Of a stretch of DNA of 64,000 nucleotides, positions 11,001 to 25,600 are shown piece after piece. This stretch comes from Sanderia malayensis (lineage: Eukaryota; Cnidaria; Scyphozoa; Semaeostomeae; Pelagiidae), in contig RQOL01000772.1 in assembly GCA_013076295.1 (NCBI GenBank), forward strand, positions 3,935,087 to 3,999,086, in the 5' to 3' direction. Position 1 is the stretch's first letter, and the number at the start of each line of letters is the position of its first letter. The position numbers were made by a program, and so were the translations under genes. The notes under the pieces were generated by a model, which saw only the letters and a list, made by a program, of their open reading frames with translations, did no database searches and was not told where the DNA came from.

Positions 11001-14000
11001 GACAAGACAGCCTTTCTGACCATAACAAAGTGGAACTGGAAATTGGAAATAGTCACATAACGAGCTTTATTCCTCCTGTCAAATATTTTACTGGATTAAT
11101 CAGGTGTGGTTTATTTGACTTAGCTTTAGGGGGAGAGGGGAAATAAAGATTCGCAAACTTACCACATATTCCACATGTCCTTCGACAAACATCTAAGAAA
11201 CTCTTTTTGCCCGAGGAGCAACGGTTGTACTTGGAAGCCATAAGACAACGATATGGTTCCTCATCAACACATGGTCCTAGACAAAAGTAGAAAAAGAGCA
11301 AGTAAATATTCAAAACAATGATAACTAACATATACATAAAGATACATCGATGAGCAGAAAAAATACTCGAATACATACAGTTGAGCCTTAAGTCAACCTC
11401 GTTTCGAAAAAGGGGCTTATTAGAGAGGGCGGCTAAATATAGATTTTACACCTTTAGTGTTTGACTCTGGATAATTCAGGCTCTGGTTTATTTGAAAAGT
11501 AAACAAGATAATATGCCAGGTAAAAATAAGCTCGATTTATCGAGGCTTAATCAACTGTAAATAGTTGGACAATTGTTTGCTTACTACAATATCCACAAGT
11601 TACTGCGCACTTTCTGCGAATCTGTAATCCAGCTTCATAACATTGGCCATTTCTTTTGAGAACACGACAAAATGCTTTACCAAGAGCATCTTTGCAATCG
11701 TCTTGAAGAGAAAACATCATAACGATGATTGCAAGTGAAGCAAACAATAAACAAAAATCTTCATAGAAGGCCTAGAATCGTCTTCACTTTCAGCCATGTT
11801 TGCCTCGAACCTTTGCCGTTGTTTGAATATCGATCAAAAACAGCTGAAGATTAATGCAAACCATCTAAGCAAGACAATACCAAGGTTAAAAGAGCAGATA
11901 GAAAAGATAAAACTGGGTATTTATAAAGAAATGCATACCAGAGCATCCTTGCATGTGGGGTCCTCTGGCAAGAGTCTTGCCATCAAAACAGCAGCCATAT
12001 TTAGATATGTTACACGGAGGATCAACTGAAATAAATAAACACCAATATGTAGACACAAATATGTAGACAACTAAAGAGTCAATACACATTTTTGAATGTC
12101 TATTGACAAATATGTAGACAACTAAAGAGTCAATACACTTTTCAAAGAATTCAGAAAGTTCGGTACTGGACTTTTGAGACCTAAAAGGGAAAATTGCCAA
12201 GAAAACACGAATTGCTGTGATTCCTTTTCTATTTGTTGTATCACAGACCTTTCTACGTTATCTTGTACGGCATCTCAATTCATGCGAATTGCATCCGCGA
12301 GTTTAGAAGCATAAAAGCATAGGATTAAAGGCAATTATCTATTACGAAAAACCGGATAGGGAGTTCCCATAAACGTAGGTTTTGGCGTTAAGCCTGGATT
12401 TCTGGGTCTCACCGAGTTAACGCTTGAGCGTCACAGCATACGTCAACATTGAAAAAAGAATTGTTCTATCTGCGTAGGCTGTATAGACAATTGATAATAT
12501 AAGTAAGAACATCTAAGCATACCACAGAACCCGCAAGATCTTTGACAAAAAGTCTTCATACGCATAGGGCGTGTGTTACATGCTCCAAGAGATGCGAGAT
12601 AATGGCAGGATCGCTTGTCCAGTTTGTCGACGCATTCGAAATAGCTTCCTCGTGTCTCGACCGTACGAACCTTGGTAATATCTTGAAGATAAAATAATAT
12701 TGTTATTAATGAGCAATAAACAACAATAAAACAATTTTATTAGTTAATTGACACTAATGCTTTTCCCGAAAAAATAACAAATGGATACAATAATGTTCCA
12801 GCGTAATTGGCAAGAAATTTAAGTTACAAATCTATTGATATGATGGTAGAAAAGAATATATGTGAAAGTATATCAAAGTATGAAGAATGCTAGTTTTCCT
12901 TACATGCAAAAACTGGGGGTTTATGTGGGGCGAGCACTTGACAAGGTAAATGGGGTAAATGAACCTACCAGGAGCCAATAGGAAAACACGCTGGATGGCG
13001 TCATCTGTGAAGGATTTTCCCGCCATAATGATGTTCGTCATGTCTGAAAATGGTCACAAGAAATTGTTAGCAAAATAACGGAGAGTTAACAAAAGAATTA
13101 AGGAAAGTAGAGATAATGGATACGGTTAGTGTGAGGTGTGTCGGTCAGTGTATTAGGTATAACGAAACATATGATGCAAATATTATAAAAGTAATTAATT
13201 CAATTAGAATACAAGATTGATGTATCAAATGAAAGTAGTTCAATTAGTTTACGACCTCAAAAAGTCAAAGAATTTGCTCGGACCGAACCACAAATGGACA
13301 AAGATTGTGCCGGGTCTCGGGCTTATCTTTCAGCACCATACGGAAATTATTACTATGTTACTATTCATATTCTCTATTGATTAATGGTTTATTATTTTGC
13401 TGGTTAGTTGGATATTTGTTGTTCAATTTGCAGTGATGACGTTTCTATTCATCGTGTTGCAAGTAGTAATAATCCATAAATTTAAATTGAAATTGAGTTG
13501 GTAAATCGAAACCTGTAACCTACGTGCAACACAAACTTAAATTCGTGAATTGTATACATAGTTCGCCAAACACGAAAAATAAATTCTTGTCAAATGTTTG
13601 CTCTGTTACAAAGGATATGAAAATACGTCAAAGGAATTTAAACTCCCCAGGGCACAAAGTTCTTGTCATTTTTAACGTAACAATTACAAAGTATTCACTA
13701 CTCTTTTACAATTACGTGAAATAATTGTCTGTGTGCTTAGGTGAGCGAAGAATTAATACTCATATCGCTTTAAAATGCTCAAAATACCATACTGCTTAGC
13801 TTTCAGCGCAATTGAAGCAAATACCGCCACTTGACAAAAACATGCACAGCACAACAGAAACAATTTTAATACAGAAGCAATGGCATAAACTAAAAGAGAA
13901 ATGGACAACCCACGAAGTAAACTTACCCTCGACAGCATAGTTCTGATAAGTACAACAAACCAAGTTTAACATCACTGAAGCAATGATAGGAAGCATCGCC

Positions 14001-14002
14001 AT
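8057..14002 (-). CDS. Secreted multidomain ShK / follistatin-Kazal / GCC-motif protein, paralogue A
   Basis: Ten exons: 13927-14002, 12969-13043, 12523-12681, 11939-12025, 11585-11701, 11163-11276, 9594-9833, 9079-9222, 8419-8526 and 8057-8178. All introns are phase 1, and the frame closes at 413 residues. Order: signal peptide (1-25); a short helix-like exon (26-50); ShK 1 (51-103, six Cys ending CGFCG); a short module with YGCC-x-D (104-132); ShK 2 (133-171, ends CGYCS); ShK 3 (172-209, ends CGICG); a follistatin-type module with Kazal fold (210-289, FTGVVCGRD); ShK 4 (290-337, ends CNFCG); a second GCC module (338-373); and ShK 5 (374-413, ends CHLCGTS). The GCC module resembles one seen in papilin-type matrix proteins. 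ShK folds occur in sea-anemone channel toxins but also in many secreted enzymes and matrix proteins. This modular architecture favours an extracellular matrix or protease-inhibitor role over venom. Function is not known. Confidence 0.85.
10008..10182. mobile_element. MITE family 1 (TIR CAGTCAA...), copy in gene A intron
   Basis: A 175-bp element starting GAGTCAAATCTGCATAG and ending GACAGAGCTGACTG, flanked by TA on both sides. It is full of TTCGAA-type steps. A closely similar copy lies at 33660-33844. Terminal repeats of the CAGTC type with a TA duplication suggest a pogo/Tigger-like non-autonomous element. Confidence 0.7.
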
Positions 14003-16638
14003 TTTCTACTGCACGAATAAAGCCAGTTGCAATATAAGGAAATCTATCAGAAAAGAGTTACTTGTTGTTATTCGCTGGTGAAGTTCAAAGCGACTGCTGT
14101 CAAATCGACTTTGACATCAAAGGAATACTTCTCTCAACCTCCCAATCAGTTTATTGTATTGTATGATTCAATCTCATTCATCTGCACACGTTCAGTGACG
14201 CACCCAGCCCCAGGCTTCTGAAGCGGCCAGACAGAAGCCATAACCTTGGTGATCACATTTCACGATCAAAAGTCATTTGCAATTTCCATTTCTTCTGATG
14301 TAACCAGATATGCTAAATAATTATGTCTGACAACCAAATTTTTTGGTAACTGTAAGTCTTGGTGGCTGGAATACAAATTTTTTGTAAGAAATTGGTTTAT
14401 AGCAAGTTAGAACTGGGGTGGCCCAATATTTGGGGTGGCCGAAATGTATATTTGCCTGGGGGCTATAAAACGTAAGTATGCTTTCCTCCCATCGCAAGAG
14501 CTTTTTCTAAGAAATATGTAAGCAAACGTTTCACTTATTGTGGATTCTGACTGAATAATGATTGTAAACAAAACGTTGATTAGGTAAAAACGAAATTTAC
14601 CCTGAAAATACAATTTTTCAAATTGCTCAGCAGTCTTCAAGCCAGTGCTAAAATTGCTTAACTTTTTGCCTTACCGAGTACTGCCTTGCTTGTAAAAAAA
14701 TGCATGTATAGATATTTAGATGCTTTTTTAAAATTATACTTCTGGAACCAGACTTTTTTAGTTGTTCATAGATGTTCATCATTATAGAATGATGTTCATT
14801 TAGTTGTTCATCATTGGATGCTTATTAATAAACGCCTCTCTTTTGAACCCCTCTAAAATATCAAAAATATAATAAACGCCCCGGGCGTTTAATCGGAGCA
14901 TTATCTTATACTTCTGAATATACATATTTCGTAAGTGTCCTCAGGCATGGCATTATGGGAACACATCCTAAGTAGATTAGAAACAAGAATCCTGAAGATT
15001 CAAAGCTTCAGGCTTAAAATAAAGGACTTGAAAATAGATTACTGATAATTGACTGATAATCTTACCACATAAATATTTCCAGCATGAGTATAGGACAATG
15101 GAGATTCATGTTCAGGATGCTCCAGCCATGAACTATAATGAAAATGAAAACATCTTATAAAATAAATATACGGCTGAGTCTCAACACATCGGCTTTAATT
15201 AAGCCAAAAATTCCTCCATTTGTTCAACAACATCTCCTTTGATTTTGAATGTGTATTCCTCATAATTGAAAATGCTAAATACCTTTGACACTACTTAAAT
15301 AAAGTCAATTATTACTATTATTATATTTATTATTATATTGACGCTCGATAACTCGAATTCTCGTCAAACAAATTCCTCTGCCCGAATAATGGAAGCTCGA
15401 CTCAATTGCAATTAACTGGTTTTCATGTTATAATTTAAGTAGCTAATAGTGATAAATAGTAATAAAAATTAATTCAAACTGACACCAAATCAAGAGATTG
15501 TGTTAATGGAATAATTTGGCGCATATATACATGCTGACAAATAAAAACAATCTAAAATATAATACAACTTATAAAACTGTTATAAAACTGTTTCAAGCTC
15601 TTCGAAAAGCACCAAAAAACAGGGTGTTCCGATGCCGTTCTATTTATCAATAAAAAACTGAACGATAAAACGCCGTTAATTCATGCGACTTAAATAATTT
15701 TTCCTTACTAAATTAACATAAATTAACATAACTGCATGAACAATACAGAAGAGAATGAACGCTTTCATTCATTAATATGCAATGCAATGTTAAGTTTGAA
15801 TCTGATGAGGGAACATTTAGATACCTTGTCCTTCATGGTTCTTACTACAATATAATCGTTTGCAAGACAGGTTGTTACTACTCATCTTTACTGATGTATC
15901 CAAATATTTGAAAATATCAACTTGCAAAGAATTGGTAATATTGTGTATTATTCTATTCTATTGTCCTACGTATCAGGGATGTCGGAATTGGAGAGGGGAG
16001 AGCACCAAGGACACGTACCCCCTTCAATGATAAAAAATCCAACCAAAATAATGTGCCCCCTTTTCTACTATGCCCTCAACTACAGTAAACACCCGCGTAT
16101 TATAGCCTGGAATATTGCATCAAGTCGAGCCTACTGTTCAAAAACAATAGGCCATTGTTTCTTCTATTGTTGTACATACTCGTTTTTTAAATCCGGTGTT
16201 TACTATAAGATGTGCTGCCGATGTCCCTAATGTTATATAATGTGTGCTCAATAAAGAAAATCTCTACGGATCGGCAATATCGACGAATGTATTATCTTGC
16301 CTGACAAGCATTGAAGCAATTCATTACTAATAGCTTAGGGCCATCTATTATAGATGATTAGGGCCACTGGTTAGTTTCATCAAAACATACTTACCTAAAT
16401 ACATTAAGCAAAATTCTATATTACCTTAACTGGGCTACGTACTGGTGCGCAAACTTCAAACTGTTTGACATGCGGTGTGAAATTGTGCCTTGAATAAATT
16501 ACAATGGAAAGCTGAAAATCGGCCTGCTGTTGAGACGAGGCAATTGCAAAAGATCATGGAACCCATCGTCCTCAGCATATGCACGTCATTTACGTCACAC
16601 ACCAGCGTGACTATGATGCAGTGCAATCGAGATTTCGA
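14003..16638. other. Intergenic region between paralogues A and B
   Basis: About 2.6 kb of AT-rich DNA upstream of gene A and downstream of gene B. It contains palindromic fragments around 14825-14900 (AATAAACGCC / GGCGTTTAAT) and a small terminal-repeat element at 16083-16205. No credible exon or RNA gene was found. The gene A promoter must lie in its left part, but I see no decisive element. Confidence 0.5.
16083..16205. mobile_element. MITE family 2 (TIR CAGTAAACACCCGC), copy 1
   Basis: Starts CAGTAAACACCCGCG after TA at 16081-16082. It ends CCGGTGTTTACTA before TA at 16206-16207, the inverted form of its start with one mismatch. Internal CTATTGTT repeats match the copy at 46656. A third copy is at 60650-60804. 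Confidence 0.6.
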
Positions 16639-19600
16639 CTAACATAAGTGGCAGGTTCTCGGACAATAATACTTCATTAATTTTTTGTGATTGTTTGCTC
16701 CGCAAACTGCGACAAATCTTCGGCAGAACACGGCCGAGAAATCTCGGCAGCCTTAAACGAAAATAACATTTTACAATACAGTACATACAATAAAAACAAC
16801 TTGTAGTCCCAGTTTCAACATTATAAATGCAGTCTTATAAATGCAGAGGTGGTTAGCAGAACAAAATTACATTGCAAAGGAGTGAGATCTCAAGCTATAG
16901 TCAGGCATAGACTTTCCACACAGAGTCGCATCTCACAACAACAACAACAACAACCACTCGCTGTACTACAATGGTTGAGTTATATTTATATTTTCTACTT
17001 CTGCTCGGTATGCTATAGCGGAAAAACATGGGCAGTACGTATTAAGGCCAATCAAGGAACAAGCAATGAATATTTTTTACTTCGATAAACGTTTCACATA
17101 GCCTGACAAAATTATAAGGACAAAGGTGTTTTATAGCCAAACGTCTATTACTAGCCAATGAATTCTGGACTACACGTTTTTTTATAAGAAACCTAGCTCA
17201 AGGCCTGGTAGTAAAAGTTTCTTAATTTTTAGCCACATTTTAGTTCTAAAAGTTTCTTAAAAAGTTTCTTAATTTAATGAAAAAAGTTCCAGTGAAAACG
17301 AAGAAAAAAACGTGGATGTAGCAAAATATTAGTATTATAACAAAGAAAAATCGTCAATGCGAGAAATCGTCATGTGGAGCCAACAATGTTATGCTTAGCA
17401 GATAAAACATAATGTAGTTCACATTTGTTAAATCCGTAAAGGAAAAACGTGTTTCCGTAATTTCTAATGTTTCTTAGATATTTCCTTGCAGTTCTAAAGG
17501 TTTCTTAAATTTTAGGGTGTCTAGATCTAGGTTTCTTATAAACCGGTTTCTTATAAAAAAAAACGTGTACTCAACAAACGCAGGCCTCTTCTAGCAGTAG
17601 CATAAGCGTTGCAACAGTTTCAAATACACAAGCTAGCCTTGCTACAAAATGCCCAGGTTTGGCCGCTGCGGAGGAGATCACGACAGCCATTTCTCACCAA
17701 GTATATCAAGTGCTTGGTGTTGCTGTGAGCTATACTACAACTGTGAGGCAAGTCTATACACAAGCTATGCAATGATGGAATGAATCGTGAATAGGAACTT
17801 ACGTGGATATTTTGGACATCCCTTGTAGTGTGTATCCTTGCATGGAGTTCTGTTATCAAGACAGCAGCCATATTTAGAGTGATGGCAAACAGGCTCAGGT
17901 GCAGTCGATGTGCCTACGAATGAAAGAAAATGCAAAACTTTAAATGAAAAGCCGTGTCTGTGATAAGCATATCCGTCATGACACCATGAGCTATGCGCAC
18001 AATTGGTTTGAAAACACTTACGACAGAAGTTGCATGATTTGGGGCATATCGTCCGCATGGACCTCTTGCGAGTTTTGCAATAACCAACAGCAGTCCATTT
18101 TTTGCACAAAGAAGGGTCGGCCTTCTTGCTGGTGCAAACCTTATTCTTGACATCAGGTGTCCAGCCTGCGGAAGAAATTACAAGACATCGATTTAGATGA
18201 TCTAAACATAAGACTTGGGTCGTGGAAATCTGAACGCCACAAAAGGAGAACAAATTAGGTAATTTCATAAAGTGGTTCGCGTTCCAGATATCAATGGATT
18301 CCAACAAAACGGCAGTGAAGTTCTAGAGCCTTAGTTATAATACGTTTTTGTTTGTTTGAAGAACACATAAAGTAGCAACAGTTTATAGACCCTCTCTTCA
18401 TTGCGATGAAACTAACTGTGAATTACTTTTTCAGGGCCATGTTGAGTTCAGAGAGAAGTCAAAAATATATCAATACCTGATGTTTGACAGGCTCCAAATC
18501 TGTGGACAGTAACTGGCTTGATTGTAGGGTGGTTGCAATTCCTTTTCTTCAACTGGCATAGGTTCTTGTACTCCACACCATCTCTTCCACAAACAACTCC
18601 AGTGAAGTGATCACCCTTATGACACCTTCCATGGCATTCGCAAACCGGTTTACCATCGTTGCGCACTTTACAAACCGAATGCTTCGGACAGGCGTGATTG
18701 TAGCAAGGGTCTTTTGAGCCTGAACAGGGAGGAATGATCGTAGAATAAGATAGCAGTATTTAGAAGAGCTTGTTGAAAAAGGGCTTGAAACAGACTGTAA
18801 ACTGCGATAGAACGCTCTTGAAGAAGAAAGAATTATAGAGCTGAGGTGGAAATCAGATGAGAAAAACAAACATTTAATAAAACAGGACTTGAATATAGAA
18901 CTTCTCCCACCCACCCTGTCCTCTTTTATTATTTGTTTGAGTTTAAATTATGATTTCAGTCATTAGCCTGCTGTTTAACCAATCCGGTTATTACTGCAAG
19001 GTGTATCGGCCGAAATTTGAACAGCAAATCGGTATCACCGACCGTAAAGCTTATTCCTACTCAAGCAATCCGGGCCGGTATGCATAACGTCCAATTTCTT
19101 GAGATAACATTAAGTAAATAATACTTGATGACGGGCATGTGATGATGAATGCGAAGAAACAAGCATTGTTTTATGCACAAAAAAGAATAATCATACCACA
19201 GAAATTGCAGGACTTTCGACATCGTTCTGTTATCAATGCCAAATTTACTGAGCAGCCACCATATCGAGCTGCTATTTGGCAATCGAATGGATCTTTATCA
19301 ATACAAGGTCCTGCAAAAGAAAATCAAATGATCTTATATTATGTAGCTAGATAAAGGCATATCGCCAATGAAGTTCAATTAGTGGCTGGACTTACTGCAA
19401 TATCCACATGTTATGGCACAATTATGTTTCATGAAATCAACACGATGTGGTTTCAAGCATTCTTCTTGTCGCTTTAATGCCTTGCAGATCTTTCGACCCA
19501 GCACATCTCTACAGTCATCTGTTGAATAAGCCAAAACAACAAATCATTAACTAGTTGCTTGACAAAAATAGCTTGAGAACTTAACATGGCTAACAAAAAC

Positions 19601-22600
19601 AGTAAGAGACATTTAAGAAAAATGAATAAGAAACAGTTAACTTGGAAGAGAAGAGACAGTTGTTGGCTTCCACTAACTGGCTAACAAGAAACAATTAAAC
19701 AGATAGCTTTTCAATCAGATGGGCAACACACAATTAGGCCTGGTTTCCACATAGTCGTTGAGGGTCGCTGAAAGGATTAAAAATCACACAGAGACATTGT
19801 CAAAGTTGATTTCAATCCATTGAACGACCCTGAAAGACCCTCAACGACTATATAGAAACCAGGCTTTAATGATTAATGGGGGAGAACTGGTTAAAGGGGG
19901 ACAGTTTATTAAAAGGAAGCTGGTTTCTTTAGCTTGCAACTGATTTCGTAAGATACTTAGCTTAACTGATAGTTACGAAATGATATGAAAAATAATGCGC
20001 AGTCACATATTCTACCTTTGCATCCTTGCATGTGTGGTCCATTTGCTGCTGTTTTACCATCGAGACAGCAACCGTATCTCGTCTTGCTACAATCCACTTT
20101 GACTGTAAAAACAAAATGGACAAATTGATAGCGAAAACCGATTTACCGATACATACCATCCCCATCCTTTTTGTAATGGGGAGGGGGGCATTAAAAGAGA
20201 ATAGCGTTAAAAGAGAAGGACGTTAAAAGAAAGGGGGCTAATTTAGAAAAGTTGATGTGAATAAGCAACTTAGGATGACAAAGAATACACAAGGATGGAT
20301 CAATTGTACCGGGCATATACTTGACAAGAAACACTTTATTTCACATCGCCTTCGATATACAAAATATGGAGGGGGGCTGAAAGTACGAAGGGATTATTGT
20401 AAAATTCTATTATTTAAGAAGGGCCCATCGGAAGGGGGCTACGTTTAGAAAAGGGCTAAATGAAGTCTTTAAGGTATTAATTAGCACGTGTTAAGCGGAA
20501 ATATCTGGAGCCTCGCTTACCACAAAGGTTGCACGCCTTTCTGCAATTCTTTTCCATAAGTCCTTTTCTTGTTGCGCAGAATCCATAAGTCGCAAAATAA
20601 TCGCACGACCTGTCATCCAACTGATTGACGCATTCGTAGTACGACCCTCTTGATGATCTAACACTGCTGCTTGAAACAACTGGGAAGAAATCAATAATTA
20701 CGCAATTTAAAACAGTGCATCAACGCCCATCAATGCATAGCTACTAAGGAATGAATGTGTGATACAATAATCCCATAGAAACCCAAACTAGAATCTTGCA
20801 GGGAGTTATTAAACATGGGAGTTCATGATATCGATGGTATAAACCTATTCATAAGAACACTACATGTTTTGTTCGATACACTTTGAGGTTCATTGAATGA
20901 AGAGTCACTCACGTGATTAACTTGTTGCAGAAAGTGAGATGATGTGAGCATATCGAAAGAAATTGGAGAGGAAAATTGGATGATAAAGGGGATTAGAGAT
21001 TGATGTATGCCCTGCATGAGCACGGAGGGGCATTAGATGCAAATACAAGAGGCATTAAACCCTGCTGCTATCACCCAATGCCACCGCCAGAGATGCGAAG
21101 CAGTGCGTGGAAAGCATTAAGACAAATGTTTAACAGGCTTTGCATTTATTAGGTCAATTTCATCGACAAAATCTTTTTTCGTTTGCACTTCCATTGCATA
21201 CCCCACGTTGTGAGGTAATCGATAATGATTTCACGGGATAATGCAAAACACTCGAATTACTCTCGACACCATGTCGAGGCCAGCTTGCACGATTAAACGC
21301 GATTTGAATGCAGGGTTTTAAGTTCTGCAATGATCCTCTCTCTTTGATAAACAAGTATTTTATCCACATATGATCGACACTATTGTGGGCTACAGCGGGG
21401 GACATTTTGAACTCAAGAAGATGTTATGCTCACAGACACAGTACCGCTGAGCAAATGGAGTCAGGAAGAACAGAGAAGATTTGAAAGCAGATTTGAACGA
21501 CTGGTAACTCATGGACGGATGAAATTTCTAGCACAAGAAATTTGAATGTTTGAGAGAAAAAAGTCTGTTGCGAACTGTTTGGACCACCAGAAAACGCGAT
21601 CTTAGAACTGAAGGATTATAATTAGGATACCAATGAGATTTGAGCTTGAATAGAAGAAAACGTTTTGAAGCGATTAAAATAAATTTTTAATATAAAAAAA
21701 GCATTAACACCAAACAAAGGGATTTTAATATGACGGTTTCTGTACCTCAAAGGCACGAGAGAAAGTCAAAATCAGAAGTCAAATTCTGTCACAAAAGCAA
21801 ACGTTCAAGGCATGCAAAGTGTCGTATGCTTGCGTGGTTTGGCCGCCATTCAAATGCCAATGGGATGATAAACCAATTAAAACAGGGCAGGGCAGATTCC
21901 AAAGAACATGACGTTTTTTCAAGAATCTGCAATGACCCGAAAATGTTCAAAATCAGAGACGCAACCAGACACAATGAAGCAAATGCAGGTGGAACAAAGC
22001 CAATGTATGTACATTGCCGGGAAGATCAATAAAATTTCATAACTGGTTGCGGTTTGTGATAAAGAAGTAACATGAATTCACGAAACAGAAATGACAAACC
22101 CTTTGAGTGATGTTACCGCCCGAAATAGGCTGCAAGGAATATAATCGGAATATTATGCCGTTATCGCCAGGTTTTTTGTCTTATATCCAAAATAATATAA
22201 CGGGATGAGAACGAAGGTGGCAAATGAAAACATAGTTAGGCTTTGCTCGTGAACTGGTGGTCTCAGAGGAGTGAAATAAATGCGCGACATAATAAACCTG
22301 CATTGGCAAATTCTTCGCGGGTGCCAAAGGTGGTAATGCGATAACCCGTTACCGTCATACCACAATACCAAATATTGATGCAGAGATTTTACTTCGAAAA
22401 AATTGGTACAAATGCGAATAAAAGATAAAAACAAGTATAATAGGAGAAAATCTTAAAAATAAAAACAGGACGGGAGCAAAAATTCTTATTGTTTTGTGTC
22501 TTACTTTTCCAAACACATGTGATTTAGTATGTGTAGTTTGATCACTTTATATTTCCAAAACTTCAGGCCAAAGGAAAGGACAACGTATGGGGCATAATAA

Positions 22601-25600
22601 TGTGCGACCTTGGCTCATCATTTGGTGCTAAAAGATTCCTAATTTCGCATGGCAATTTGGCGTTTTAGTTTTTAAGGTTTCTTCCTTGCGATTCTTTATT
22701 TTCGAGACCTGACAATACCTTTTTGTTTTTAAGCTAGGCATGTTTGGGTGGATATAAACACAGATTGTCACAAAAATCCTCTGCGTATCAAAATCAAAAT
22801 TTATAATCTTTTCGAAATAAAGAAATTCTTGATATTCACAAAGACAGACCATTCCGTGAACAAACCAGAGTCAATAAAGTCTTTTAAAAATGAAAATTGT
22901 ATGACTTCGTAAAACTCTCAATTCTAACTGGCAATAAAAACTAGACAACTCACCCAACGAAATCTTCAACGATAAAACAAAAACGAAAGAGAAAACCATC
23001 GTAACTTGTGACCTCATTTTGCATACAATAGTCAAGTGAAGCTGTGCAGTTCTCTAAAACTGATATTCTCGGCAATTCTGATTCTTCTGAATGTTTTCTT
23101 TTCAATTAAAAATGTTTTCCTCAAAAGTGATGTAATGATATTCATGTGTGAAACCAGTTGCTAACAAGAGTGACCAGCAGCGGCCGCGATTCTGACATTT
23201 GATGATAGAAAATTAAAATCATTGCATTCTTCTTTCCAATCATTACAACCTGAACAAACAAATTCCATTCATCGTCTGTCTGTGATTACAACGAGCCTAG
23301 GAACGAGTGACGTCATAAGCCCTCTTTCTGACGGCAAAGGCTCCGCATTCTTTGCGCATGCGCATTTTCGTACTGGCAACTGTGCAAAAGGCTCTCAGTT
23401 ATCCGCGGTAGCCAAACCACAAATATGGGCGTTGTATTGGGTTCTTAATAACCTAATGCGCAAATGGGAAATCGAATTCGGTTTTTAAGAACCAGTATTT
23501 TCGCTTGAAGAAAAAATTTACAATTCAAATCTGGAATTTGGATCATAAAATGTGACTGGATTAATCTCTCTGGCGAGACAGTGACTCTATGAAAGGCGTT
23601 TTTGGAAACAAAACAGCCAAAAGTATCAAATTTTAATCCCAAGTGCCAAGTCCATCGTATTTATTAAATTTTTGGTTATTATTAGAACCATTTGAAACTT
23701 CATGAGATAAAGGACTGTATATTTCTACTTGTACCATAAATCCTCGAATTATCCACCTGGGGGCTTATTTATTTTTTAACTTTTTAGAAGGGGGCTTATT
23801 CTTCCAGGAAAGGATATAACAATTTTTCTGAAGCCCGCCTTATCAGTGTATAAGTAACTCAATCTCAAAAGTTTGTTTTTGTAAAAACGCAGTGGACATT
23901 CCGTGGGTTCTTCTACTGTTCCTTATCTTCTTCTCTCTCTCTGTCAAAGATCGTGAAGCTTAGCTTGACTTCTTGCATATGCGATTTGCTTGGAACAAAT
24001 GAGATTTCTTCTCGGTCTGGAATATTATAAATTTTACTGAATTAAATTTTGAATATAGTGGATAGTTGATACATAATTTGTCATTGGCCATAGCCAGGCC
24101 AAACGTATTTGCTCATCTGTGCGATAAAGCGTATTTGGTTTTCATTGAAGGTACGTATCGTGTAGTTTATAAACTGTCAAATGGCCTAGTTTTCAAACCA
24201 TATTAGCAACAGTTAATAACCCAGCGAGAAATAGTTAAGAAAAACCTCAAAATATCTGGTGACAACATTTGGAATCAGCAATATCGTGATTGGTCATTTC
24301 AGCTCTTTAAGGCCTCTTTCAATGGACTGGAATTTACCATTACACCTGTTCTTTGCACATATTGGGGAAATTCGATAAAAATATTATGAGAAAGGATAAA
24401 CATTTCTCAAGAGCTAAGGAAATAATAAACTTCAGCTGTTCAAGAGGGTGTGAATGATTACTGAATGAACACAATAAACTGTTAATAACAATCAATTCTC
24501 CTATGTGTTTGTTACGTGTAATTTCCTAAATTATGTCTTTGTTGCTTTATCCCTGCATTTAATTGGTCCTATCAGTAAAACTTGGCGAAATGGCGGAGTT
24601 TTTCTTTATTAAATATCTTCTCAAAACAAAAATAATAGGCAACAAATCCCGACCCAGCATGACACAAATCTGGGCGGAAAAATTCAGTAAAATCTATTTT
24701 GAAACATTGTTTTAAGACTCCTCAGTGAGTGTCCATGTTTTTCCAAAATATACGATTGTTAGCGGTAATGAATATAAAATATCCTTTCAATAGTTTTCGG
24801 TACACCAGAAACTATGATGAATTTGTGTGGTTGAATATATGGGATATACCAAACCTTCCTGGAAACCACATAAAAGCATTGGGATCTGTCGCAAGATTAT
24901 TATTATTAATATATTATATATCAAGTTTAGAACATCACATCTTTATTACCTGAGTTTGATTTGATGGCCATATTTTATCGCATTCTGAGTTTGGTAGGCA
25001 TATTTTATCGCCTTCATATCGCTTTTATCGCGAAATATCTCGAAACGATATCTTGTTCTTTGAAAACAGAAAACAATACTATAGCGGGGTTATGCCTCGT
25101 GTAAAGTGGTGACAACGCATAAGCCTTTTGGGAAGAAATTCAGAACTTAGAAGGTAGGTTAAAGTCAAAATAACTTTCGGTACAAATGAGACGGAATAGC
25201 TTTCGACGGAAACGTTTTTGGCTTTATATTCCAATTCAAGTAAAACGTCTTTTGTACATTGACTATATGGACTAAAATTCAGATCAACATTATTCTATAC
25301 TTTTAATAACATATAATAAGCAACAAAGAGAATACTATTAAAAGCTTACCAGTGGTAAAAACAAAGTACAAGCACAAAGACAGCAGGAATTTGAACAAGT
25401 TCATTTCCATGTTGTCTCACCGCGATGTCTTCCTCCCAGTCAACTGGGTGCAGTTAAATAGCTACTACGAAGGCAGAAACTCGAACGATTTCACGAATTT
25501 ATTTACCGACAAAAGCAACAAGACTTGCTATCCTCCTCTCTCAGTCCATACAACGAGTCCTTTGTTTACCCGAACAAGTAATAAAGCATTAACTAAATGC

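Noticed and set aside
16928..16955. CAACAACAACAAC run as a possible coding poly-Gln or Asn stretch
   Set aside because: Simple repeat in an intron of gene B; no exon signals around it.
17620..17871. Minus ORF considered as the last ShK exon of gene B
   Set aside because: Cysteine spacing does not fit ShK; the true terminal ShK exon with correct phase and CHLC ending is at 16639-16751.
21730..22032. A basic 100-codon ORF (plus strand)
   Set aside because: No recognisable domain, lies inside the gene B intron region, and an overlapping ORF exists on the other strand.
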